Source: Burhinus oedicnemus (taxonomy: Eukaryota > Chordata > Aves > Charadriiformes > Burhinidae). Taken from it: DNA of 64,000 nt. This document shows, in pieces, positions 51,286 through 61,145 of this stretch (positions are counted from its first letter, which is position 1; the number at the start of each line of letters is the position of its first letter). The notes below the pieces were generated by a model, which saw only the letters and a program-made list of their open reading frames with translations, searched no databases and was not told the DNA's origin. The stretch covers positions 1,028,321 to 1,092,320 of the forward strand of contig VFFE01007631.1 in the NCBI GenBank assembly GCA_008921705.1, in the 5' to 3' direction. Both the position numbers and the translations under genes were made by a program.

Positions 51286-54200
51286 TCTGGTTTCACACTT
51301 TCTAGCAAAATTGATTTATGCTCTCTTGAGCAGCTGAGCTGCATTTGTTGCCTGGCAGTTGCCTGCACTTCAGAGAGAGAACTTGTAGCAAGTGATCAAG
51401 ATGATCTTCATTATTAAAGAATAAAATCCCAGTTCACTAAGAAAAAAACAAAACAGACAAAGGAAAACAGGTGAGGTGTGTTAATGAGTTGACAGCAAAT
51501 AGTGAAATCAACATTTCAGACTTATCCTCTGATTAAGAGCAGAGGCTGCTTTCTAAGGACAATTGAGTAAAGAAGAGGGACTTCACTTGTCTAGTCTTTG
51601 GATCACATACTGCAACTCATGTTCAAATGGTATATGTGGATTTTAGTACCTGGCTTTGCATATTCACATTTGAAGACTATACCATGTTTGTTCCTAAGCT
51701 CATTGTATTAAAAGCTAGCAATAGGAATGTAACAAATTAATTTTTTGTTTGCGTTAGACCTTGAATGGAAAAGGTTAAAAGACTTGGGGGAGGGGGGGGG
51801 ATATTTTGTAGTTGTGTGATTTACAGTGGTCGCCTGTCTTATCTGTATCATCACTATATGATGACAGCGAAAAATGTGAGAAGCAACAAGAATAGATCAT
51901 CATAACAGCAACAATGTTCTTTATCATTTTGGACTTGTCACGCTTGGAATGATTAGATATTTGTGCAATATATAGTAGGTGGTGTGTTTCCAAAATGAGT
52001 TAACGAATTGGATGTTTTGAGATGTAGACAGAAATTTCTAAAGATAGTCCATAAAGGTTTCTTTGAGTGTTGATAAATGATCCAAAAGCTACTGGATTTT
52101 TCTTATTCCACATTTCTTTTTCTGCTGATGTCAGTAATTTTTTTTTTGACCTAACCTTTAGTACATCTCTGGCATTTCCTCCTGTAATTGGGTTATGCTT
52201 CTTTTCCTATTTACTGGCTAGTCTGGGGATATAAAGAGGTTAATGGACAAGGCATTCCTTCCCTATTTGTCCTTTCCTACTGCCTTTCTTCATCGCTGTC
52301 TCTTCATACTGCTAAGGTGAGTGCTAATATTCAAAATGGATGAGATGTTGTTTTAAAATTGATAATTCAGCTTCCCGTGTTACTCCTTGGTTATGAATCT
52401 CTTAGATAATGCTGCTTGTTCTTCTAGTAACAAATCTTCATCAATGCTGGGTGCTCTGTCAGAGACAGGGGTTATGACTGTGTGCCTCTTTCACTGTGCT
52501 GTAACTGCATTCTTAGTGCAGACCTGTGCCCCCAAATAGTCTGCATTCTCACAAGAATGATCTTGCCAGATCAGATAAAGCCCATTTAGTGTAGTATACA
52601 ATCTCTGATAATGGCTAGTAATGTCTAGCAGAGGGTGTGGGAGCAGGTCTGACATTTAGCAGTATTTTCCCAGAATGCTCTCCCAGGCAGAGTAATCTGT
52701 GACATGGGGATGTCTTGAACCAAAAGTGGTAACTTGTCTGCTGAGGGCTATTAATACTTTTCTTCCGTAACTGTGTCCAATCTCTTTCTGACCTTTGGAA
52801 ATGTATCCACAATGTTCTGTGGCAAGTTCTGTAGGTTAACTCCATGTTACTTCAAGAAACACCTTGGGCTTGATACTCCTACCTCTGAGTTACTCTTGAT
52901 GCTGTTGCCTACCTGCTCCACAGTTCTTTACTTGGAAGCTAGTAATTGTTTTGGCTTTATACTTGGTATCCATGGTTGTATATATTTTTATTGTACCTGC
53001 CCTTAGTTGCCTCTTTACTAACTCTGCCCTCACATCAAGCTTTTCTGGGTGAGCTCTGATATCATCAGTCTTAATGATTCCCATCTGACCCTCTTCCAAA
53101 GTGGAGGAAAAACTCAACTCATCCTGTTAGTTAAACACTGCATGGTTGTTGCAGAGAGTAAAGCAGGTGTTAGCCCTGCTCTAAATGCTTGGGTGGTCTT
53201 ACTGTCTTCCATGCTGCAGCAGCAGGACTTCCAGCTACCACTCACCAGGCACCAGGGCTGGTGCTTGTAGAACTGACTGGAATTTTCACTTGTCTGAGAT
53301 CTGATTTGTTTTTTCTCCTCAGAGGAAGTTAGCCCTCAGTGTATGCTTCAGAGTGGAGAAGATGGCTCAACAGCTATGAAAACCAGGCCATTGATATCTG
53401 GTTACTCGAGCCTCAGAACTTCACTTTTTGGCAATGTTTCCCTACCCTTCTGTTTTTGTGAAACCCATCTCCTGGAGTTGCTTCTTCATGGCTTGGTAGA
53501 AGTGTTTTCCTGAACTGCAGGGAATCAAGACACCGTTTTTGCCTGTGCAATAGTTGCTGCTACTTCCTAGCAGCTGAACTGAGCATTCAGAGACTTTAGG
53601 TGTAGAAATAGGACATTAAGAAAGAACTAGGTCGTGCTTTTCCAAGAAAGAAGACTATCTTCCTTTGGACTGATCAGTATTGATAATTGTGCAAATATGT
53701 TCCTGTGAGACAGAGGCAGATTAAGGTTATATTTCTTTACTGAGCTGCTTTGATGCAAAAAGGACTCCAAAGGAAAAAAGCTTTCTCCAGATTGCCCTTA
53801 TTGGTATTCTGTTAAGACAATAAAAGGTGCAGAGCTGTTTATTTAACCACTTTCTACTCTTTCATGTTTCCCAGGGAACATGGGTAGAGACTTGCTCTTG
53901 GAGAGGGAAGATAATTGCCTGGCCTCCTTCAGGAGAAGGTATATAAGAATACCCTTCAATGATCTGTGTTTGCACTGTGTGCAAATGCAATTTTCAGCTC
54001 TGCCCTTGAAACACAGATTAAGCGGTGCTGCCAGCTTGTATTCTTCTGTCAAACATTTCACTGGCTTGGGAGGTCTGTACACCGCTTACAATGTACAGCC
54101 TCTGCCAGGGTTACTGCAGCTTGGTGCTTGGTTGTGGTTTTTTTCCTCTTGAGCAGAGGATGCAGTTCAGATACTTGTTTGTCTGCTCCTGAGATAACAT

Positions 54201-55851
54201 GATTCCTTGTATTTGCTGTTTTGAATATTCCAGATTTGTGTTGTCACTGCTGAGGAATTCACCGACTGTGAAATAAATTTGCTCCCGCGCAGGAAGTGTA
54301 GTGGGGGTATCACCCCACACAGCAGCTTTCTGTTTCTTTCCTGTAGTGTTCTGCCTTTTAGGCAGCCAGCCTCAGCTTGCTCTTCCTGGACCCTTTCCAT
54401 GTAGTTTGCTCTTTTCTTTCCAGACAGGATTTTGACAACAAAGCTGCAGGCATGTCTGCTTACATGTTGTCTCACAACCAATGCACCCGTTGAGAGAAAT
54501 TCACTGACTTTAATATTAACATGCTCGCCACTTTAGAGTTAAGTATTTGTCACTCTTCAGGGCCAGCCAAACCAGTGGCTCCTACAGAGACATGACAACA
54601 TTTGAAAGCATGATTTCATATACATAATTTGAGAAATTCCTAAGGAATGGGCAAACTCTTGAGTAAGTTGACCCTCTTCACCAAAGGGTACTCATGGGCA
54701 GTCGCTCTGAACTTTCCCTACTTTGTCCTTTCTTTTTGCCATAGTACATTTTAAAATGGGCCAGTAGATCCTTCACAAACTCCAAAGCTGTGGCATTTAC
54801 TTTCTTGTGAGGCTCTCTGACTTGATTACTGACTCTGAAGTGGAAGTACAGCTGCAGGAGTACTTGCCCCTTGGAGGTAAAAGGGGTGTTATGTTAGATG
54901 TGCCCATACCCTTCTGGTGCCTGCAAGTCTCCTGATGTATGTTCGGTATTCCTACAGGGTAAAGTGTTAGTGTTGGGTGGCAGAAGTGATGTGCGAGGTC
55001 TGAGGTGTAGGGAATGTGACAGCATTATCTATTGCTGGGGAATCCTCTTTAAATTGGTACATCCACTAGTTTCAAGGCTTCTAGAAGTATAAATACACTA
55101 GCAAGAAAGACCATACCAAGCTTTTGGTGATGTATTCTATGTGGTGGTTCTAGCAGGATAGAGAATGCCATTTAACAAAACCTGGGAACAGCTGTTGAGT
55201 TGTGGTTGTAGGTAAAATTCATTTGTAGCTTTCATGGATGGAGTTTTCTTTTGGCTGGCAGTAAAATGCTTGTTGATGTTGTTTCCTGAGAGAAGCCACT
55301 TGTTTTGGATCTGTTTTTTCTTTACCTTCTTTTAGAAATGTTGGTTAGGATATTATGGTTTTGAGATGTTCTTATGTGCCTGATTCTGTATAGTTTAAGG
55401 ATGGACTGCTTTTTGAAGGAGAGGCATGACACTTTTCAAAAACTGAGGGATTTTATTTTAAACTACACTTGCAAAAAAAAATATTGGAAGTCAATTAAAA
55501 CTAAGGCTCTTGACTTAAAAAAAAAAAAAATTAGAGACATCAGTGACCCATTGAAGACTTGTATTCTATGGTAGTTTGGAAAACTTCTGATCAGAGAAAG
55601 AAGTAGAGAGAAGCAAAACTTTCTAGGGTTTGCTTAGGATTTAAATTGGTACAAGGTGAAACAAAATGCCTCTTTTAATGTCAGAAAGAAACTGGGATAT
55701 CTCTTTGCTTTCTTTCCTTGCTACTCAGTCCTAAAGAGGTATCCCACTTGTATGTGCCATACTTGCGCACTACTGTCACCTTGTCAGTTCTTCAGAAAAA
55801 TCTTGGGAAACATCTACTGCATTCGCTCATCTGGTAAAAATACTCATTTAA
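51286..55851. other. Non-coding stretch, nothing recognised
   Basis: I see no exon, RNA gene or clear repeat. G-rich runs of 5 and 9 G separated by one A lie at 51786-51800. Open frames such as 53880-54152 and 54167-54481 overlap each other on opposite strands and have no recognisable content. Confidence 0.5.
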
Positions 55852-55887
55852 GAAATGGAAAGCAAAACCGAAATGGAAAGCAAAACC
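55852..55887. repeat. 18-bp perfect tandem duplication
   Basis: GAAATGGAAAGCAAAACC occurs twice without a mismatch, followed by a decayed third start AAAATGAAATAAAA. The purine-rich unit is a simple local duplication. Confidence 0.9.
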
Positions 55888-57339
55888 AAAATGAAATAAA
55901 AGGAACACAGGAAACTGATTTGTGATGATTGTGTGTTCTTCCCATTATCTTTTTTCTTCCCCTTCCATTTGGTTTATGTTTGTTTTGTAAAAACTTTTTT
56001 CTTGCTGAATGGCTTGCATTATACATGTGAGTGATCCCTGTGAATCTGGATGCTGAACTCCATCCTCTTTAGCTACTGGTATGTAAACAATACTGCATGC
56101 AATTTCTGCCCTTGAGTTGAGTGCATGAGGAGAGTCAGGCAAGCAGGCCAAGGTAATTTCACCTAGAGGTGAGACTGTAGCTGTCTCTACTGTGAAAAGC
56201 AGGACATGGGTGCAGGGAGAGAGCATCAGTGTAATGTCTCATAGGATCAAATTGTCAAGGGATGTGGGAGTCCTTGGTGTGTTGATACCTTCACTGTAGT
56301 GAAGTGAGCACCTGGTCAGGGCTTTGGCTCCCTTGATAGAAGAGTTTCTGTAGAACTTTGGCCCACATAGTGGGATTCTTGACAGTGACACCTCCCCTCC
56401 ATGGTGCTTCGTGTATTGAACTTGAGATCTGCAGGGGTATGCAGTTACTTACATCAGTAGTAAACTCTAAGCTGACTGGGGTGCAGACCCAGGATGAAGC
56501 TCAGAGCAGGGCATCAGGGGCTAGAGATCAGTGTGATTGCTCAGCAGTGTAGTGATTTTTTTTAATATTTGTAATTTAAACACTTGGTTAATCTTGTTCT
56601 TGCAAAACTCAAGTCTTTTGTAGTGTTTCACCTCTTTGGAGACTTAATTTTCACTCAGTTCAGATGTAGTCCTCTTCTGTGGGTTGGTTTTATTGCAGGA
56701 TTGCCTGAGTAGGTTACATTCATTCAAAGCTGCCTTCTGAATTTTTTCAAAGCATTTGCATAGTGGAAAGAAAAATACTACTAGCTGTATCTAACAGCCT
56801 AATAAGCAGGGCCTTTGCTTCCTCATTATATATATCTGTATACATACATTTGCTTAATTTACCTCATTATAGAAGTCATATGAACAGCCTATTGTTAAGC
56901 TGGAAGGTACTAATAGGTGGCAGCTGGAGGTGGTAGATTTTTCTAAAGAGCCTGAAAAATAACCTTTTAATGACTCCAGAGAAGTAAAAAAGCTCTTTTA
57001 GCAGTAATGGAAACAGCTGTTGCTAGCCTAAGGTGGTAGGTACCTATAGCAGGTACATCCAAGCTATAGGCACTGAGGGATATCCTTGGTTGCAGTAACA
57101 AGGCATGGTTTGGTTTTTTTGTGGTGTTTTTTTTCTTTTTTTGCTTGCAGACTGTGCATGTAGAAAGAGCAAGCAAGAGATTTTTGCCTTGACAAGAGCT
57201 GAAGTAGATCTTCCAAACAGAGCTTATGTGAGATACCCTTGAGGTTTCTGACATAGGAAACTGCTGTCTTTGTTCCTGCTGTATTTGAAAGATAGGTGGA
57301 TGTTTTGAGCATGTTTGTAGGTAATAAACTGATTTGCAG
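55888..57339. other. Non-coding stretch upstream of the CR1 copy
   Basis: No exon or RNA gene is visible. A T-rich stretch with TTTTTTTTCTTTTTTT lies near 57129. The true 5' truncation point of the CR1 insertion lies somewhere near 57300-57345. Confidence 0.45.
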
Positions 57340-58674
57340 ATGTTAATTCTCAGTCCCTGGGAAAGTTATGGAACCAATCTTCCTGGGGGGCTGTCACAAG
57401 TCAAATGAAGTGTTGGGAAAAGCCAGTCCAGATTCACCAAGGGCAAATCATGTTTGACAAACCTGATTGCCTTCTATGACAAAGTAACCTGCTCGGTTGA
57501 TGAGGGGTGAGTGGTGGACACTGTCTGCCTGGATTTCTCCAAGGCTTTTGACACAGTTCCCCACAGCCACCTCCTAGAGAAACCAATGCATTATGGTCTA
57601 GACGAGTGGTCTGTGCAGTGGGTGGGGAACTGGCTGACAGGCTGCACCCAGAAGGTGGTGGTAAATAGCTCCATTTCAAACTGGCAACCTCTCACAAGTG
57701 GCGTCCTCCAGGGATCGATACTGGGCCCGACGCTGTTTAGTATCTTCATAAGTGATCTGTATACTAAGATCAAGTGTACCCCGATGAAGTTTGCTGATGA
57801 TACCAAACTGAGTGGGGAAGTGGACAGTTCAGAAGGGAGAGCCACCCTGCAGGAAGACCTGGATAGGCTGGAAGAGTGGGCTAACAAGAACCTTGTGAAG
57901 TTCAAGAAGGAAAAGTGTAAGGTCTTGCACCTGGGAAAACATAATCCAGGAGTGCAGCACAGGCTGGGATCTACCTGGCTGGGGAGCAGCTCTGGGGAAA
58001 GGGACCTGGGGGTCCTGGTGTGGACAATAAGTTCAGTATGAGTGAACAGTGTGCTGCAGCAGCAAAGAAAGCCAACAGGATGATGGGTTGCATCTACAGG
58101 GGCATCAACCACAGACATCAAGAAATCATTATCCCACTCTGCTCAGTGCTAGTCAGGCCACACCTGGAATAATGTGTTCAGTTTTGGTCCCCTACTCTGC
58201 AAAAAAGATGTGGACAGGCTGGAGAGGGTCCAGAGAAGGGCCACCAAGCTGATCAAAGGACTAGCAAGCCTGCCATATGAGGAAAGGCTGAGAGAATTCG
58301 TTTTGTTCAGCCTTGAGAAAAGAAAGTTTAGGGGAGACCTTATCACCATGTTCCAGTATTTAAAGGGTGGCTACGAAGAAGAGCAAGACTCCCTTTTTCT
58401 AAGGAGTCACATGGAAAAGATAAGGGGTAATGGGTGCAAGTTATTCCTGTAGAGATTCAGATTAGAGACATGGAAAACTTTTCACAGTGTGAAATGCTGG
58501 AATAAAGCTGGATAAATTGGAATAATCTCCCCAGGGAAGCGGTGGATTCCCTAACACTAAACACTTAAGATTCAGCTGGACAGGGTGCTGGGCCATCTTG
58601 TCTAGACTGTGTTTTTGCTAAGAAAGGTTGGACTAGATGATCCCTGAGGTCCCTTCCAACTTGGTATTCTATGA
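57340..58674 (+). mobile_element. CR1 LINE, 5'-truncated copy with 3' end
   Basis: About 1.33 kb covering the second half of the CR1 reverse transcriptase, the ORF2 C-terminal part and the 3' untranslated tail. The first recognisable piece corresponds to the 'GKVME' region of RT (CTGGGAAAGTTATGGAACC, around 57358), followed by the 'DFSKAFDTVPH' and 'FADDTK' blocks. The tail holds AAGGTTGGACTAGATGATCC and CCTTCCAACTTGG, and stops at a single ATTCTATGA (58666-58674), the CR1 terminal unit. This 5' truncation with an intact 3' end is the normal product of CR1 insertion. It is the same strand as the older copy at 60.0-61.15 kb. Confidence 0.97.
57511..58452 (+). pseudogene. CR1 ORF2 reverse transcriptase remnant
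   Basis: This is the 3' half of the CR1 ORF2 polyprotein, which in an active element supplies endonuclease and reverse transcriptase for target-primed insertion. The 176-codon frame from 57511 contains DFSKAFDTVPH (finger/palm), LQGSILGPTLF, and the catalytic FADD at 57790-57801. The frame has no true start: it follows a TGA at 57508-57510 within ORF2. An apparent 2-base gain near 58018-58022 ends it. The next segment (CAAAAKKANRMMG) is in another frame and meets a TAA at 58170-58172. A second shift in an A run near 58200 leads into the frame LERVQRRATKLIKG...FSLEKRKFRGD, closed by TAG at 58450-58452. The copy cannot encode a working enzyme, though the palm motif itself is intact. Confidence 0.95.
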
Positions 58675-59999
58675 ATTTGTTTTCAGTGACTGATGTGTTC
58701 TAATGGATATAGATCTCTGAATATTAGCCAACTGCTTGGGCCAAGAGCTACAGACATCAGACTTTTCAGATTATCGGGATGCTGATATGTGAAAATCCAT
58801 ATTTTGGGTCAATTGATAAGAGGGAGGCTTACACTCTTTTTGGTGGGTGTGATGAGCCCAGAGCATGATGTGCCTCCCAGGTGTGTGGGTGGGCAGTGTG
58901 CTCCATCAGAGGCCCACTGGGTGTTGAAACCTCCGTTGGTGGTATTGCTTTTGCTGTGGCCAGCTTCTCTCCTCTCTCTGGCAGCAAGTGTGACCTGGAG
59001 TACAACTGCAGACAGCTGATAAGTGAGCAGGAGGTGTCCTGGAGCATGAGACTTGGTGAGTTCAATAAGTTCTTTTTTGCAGGCAAACAAAGCAAGTTCC
59101 TGTTTAAACTTCTGCCAGTCATAACCTTTCTAGTGCTAAACAGCCTATAATGAGGTTGTTTAACATTTGACACAGCATTAATTTGTCACAACTTTATTAA
59201 CATTAATCTTTGTGTTACCTTTTTTCATAAAATTTTTTGGCAATTTTTTAATTTTAGAAGTGTGAAAATCAAGGTTGGAGAGATAGTGAAGCAAAGTTGG
59301 ACATTTCTAACTTTAGTGAAATAAGCTACAGTGAGAGACTAATGTATAGTAGGTCAGAGATACCAAAGTGAGAAATAGCAAGGGTTTTTCCCAAGGATCA
59401 GGCAGTAAAATCTCACTCAGTAATTTAGGAAGAGAACTGGTGAATAGCTTAAAAGTATGAGGATAGCCTCCTCTTGCCTCAGGTCAGAAAAAGGAGTGTG
59501 ACTTTTGGCTCCTGAGACCCCAATTCTCAGTTGCTCTCTTTGAACCAGAATGTAAGGTAAAAAGAAAGAAGGGATAGCTGCAATCCACCTTTGTATTCTG
59601 GGACAACTAACAGCTCTTAGGTATAATATTAGAGCAGCTTCAGAGTATCTTGAAATTGCACTGTGCTTTCCAATCTATGCCAGTCATAGAGGGACTGTAG
59701 CGCAGGGTCCTCATAGCTTGTGTGTTCTCTGCTGCTATTCTACGTTTGTCCTGCTACCAGTCCATCTTGTTCTCAGGACAGCATTTCTAACTCCTTTAAG
59801 TCTTTTTTACCTCCAGCCTGGTGGAGAAAATGGAGTCAAGCTCAAGAGCTTTTAAGCTCAAAAGCTCAGGAGCTGTCTATCCCAATGAGGAGGAAATCAA
59901 GCAAAGGCGGCAGGAGGTCTGCATGAATGAGCAAGGAGCTCCTGACAAAACTTGGGCACAAAAAGGAAGGGTAAAAGAGGTGGAAGAGGCATCAGGTGA
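58675..59999. other. Spacer between two CR1 copies
   Basis: No exon, RNA gene or repeat that I can name. An open frame at 59821-60015 (KMESSSRAFKLKSSGAVYPNEEEIKQRRQE) immediately precedes the second CR1 copy. It is lysine/glutamate rich and could be an unrecognised upstream part of that element or unique sequence. Confidence 0.45.
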
Positions 60000-61145
60000 C
60001 CCACCTGGTAGGTAGACTAACTGTCCAAGTTTGCAGGGATAAGGTTAGGAAAGCCAAAGTCCACCTGGAGTTGAGTCTGGTGAGGGATGTGAAGGGTGAC
60101 ACAAAGGGCTTCTGCCAGTACATCAGCAGCAAAAGGAAGCCAAGGGAAGACATAGACCTGCTGCTGAATGGGGCAGGGTCTCTGGTGATAACACCAAAAG
60201 GGCCAAAGGTACTCAATGCCTTCTTCAGCTTGGTCTTTAATGGTAAGATTTACCTTCAAGAATCCCAGGTCCCTGAGACCAGAAGAAAAGTCTGTAGCAG
60301 TGGAGGAGGATCAGGTTAGGGAACAGTTAAACTAGTCACATGCAAGTTCATGGGATGAGATGTGCCCATGTATGCTCAAGGAGTTGAGTGATGTGATTGT
60401 AAGGCCACTCTCAATTATCTTGAAAAAGTGATCAGGAGCTAACTGACAGACAGCAAATATGACACCCTTTAAGAAGAGCAAGGAGAAGGATTTAGGGAGC
60501 TACAGGCTGGTCAGCTTCACCTCCATCCTTGGGAAGGTAATGGAGCAACTAATCCTGGAAGTCACTTCTAGACATTTGAAGGACAAAAGGGTGGTGAGGA
60601 GTAATCAACATGGATTTATGAAGGGGAAAGTAATGCTTAACCAGCCTGATAGCCTTCTGTGAAGAAATGACTGCGTTGGTAGAGGAGGAGAGAGCAGTGG
60701 ATGTTTAACTTGTCAAAGACTGTCAAATTTCTTACTAAAGACAACAGCCTTACAGGCAAACTGATGACATACAGGATACATAACTGGATAGTGAGGTGGA
60801 CTGAAAACAAGCTGAACTGCTGGGCTTAGGGAGTTGTGGTCAGTGGCACAAAACGCAGCTAGAGGCCAGTCATTAGTGAAGTGCCCCAGGGGTCTATACT
60901 AGTTCCAGTGCTGTTTATCCTCTTCACTAATGATTTTGATGATAGGACAGAGGACTTAAGGACTTGGATCATCTTTGTATCACCTGCAGGTTTGCAGATG
61001 ATACAAAATGGGGAGGAGTGGCTGATATGGCGAGGGTTATGTTGTCATTGAGGGACCCAGACAGGCTGGCGAATTGGGCAGAGAGGAGTCTCATGAAGAG
61101 ATTCAATCTCAAAGGGAAATGCAAAGTCCTGCACCCAGAGAACCT
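60000..61145 (+). mobile_element. CR1 LINE, older degraded internal fragment
   Basis: Translation in shifting frames follows the order of CR1 ORF2. A region before the RT core (CRDKVRKAKVHLELSLVRDVKGDTKGF, about 60030-60110) is followed by a spacer, then SYRLVSFTSILGKVMEQLIL (about 60495-60560), NQHGFMKGK (about 60604-60632), EVPQGSILVPVLF (about 60877-60920) and FADDTK (60991-61008). Similarity stops near 61145, just after the 'KCKVLH' word, so the C-terminal part and 3' tail are missing. A CR1 copy that lacks its 3' end must have lost it after insertion by deletion or rearrangement. Many more stops and shifts than in the neighbour indicate greater age. Confidence 0.9.
60000..61145 (+). pseudogene. 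Decayed CR1 reverse transcriptase (older copy)
   Basis: Three separate open stretches (59996-60319, 60459-60662, 60964-61281) carry successive pieces of one ORF2, with stops and frame changes between them. The DFSKAFDTVPH block is absent or unrecognisable around 60700-60780, where the sequence instead reads through several stops. The FADD palm residues survive at 60991-61002. No product is possible from this copy. Confidence 0.85.

Noticed and set aside
57591..58121. 176-codon minus-strand frame
   Set aside because: It is the antisense shadow of the CR1 reverse transcriptase.
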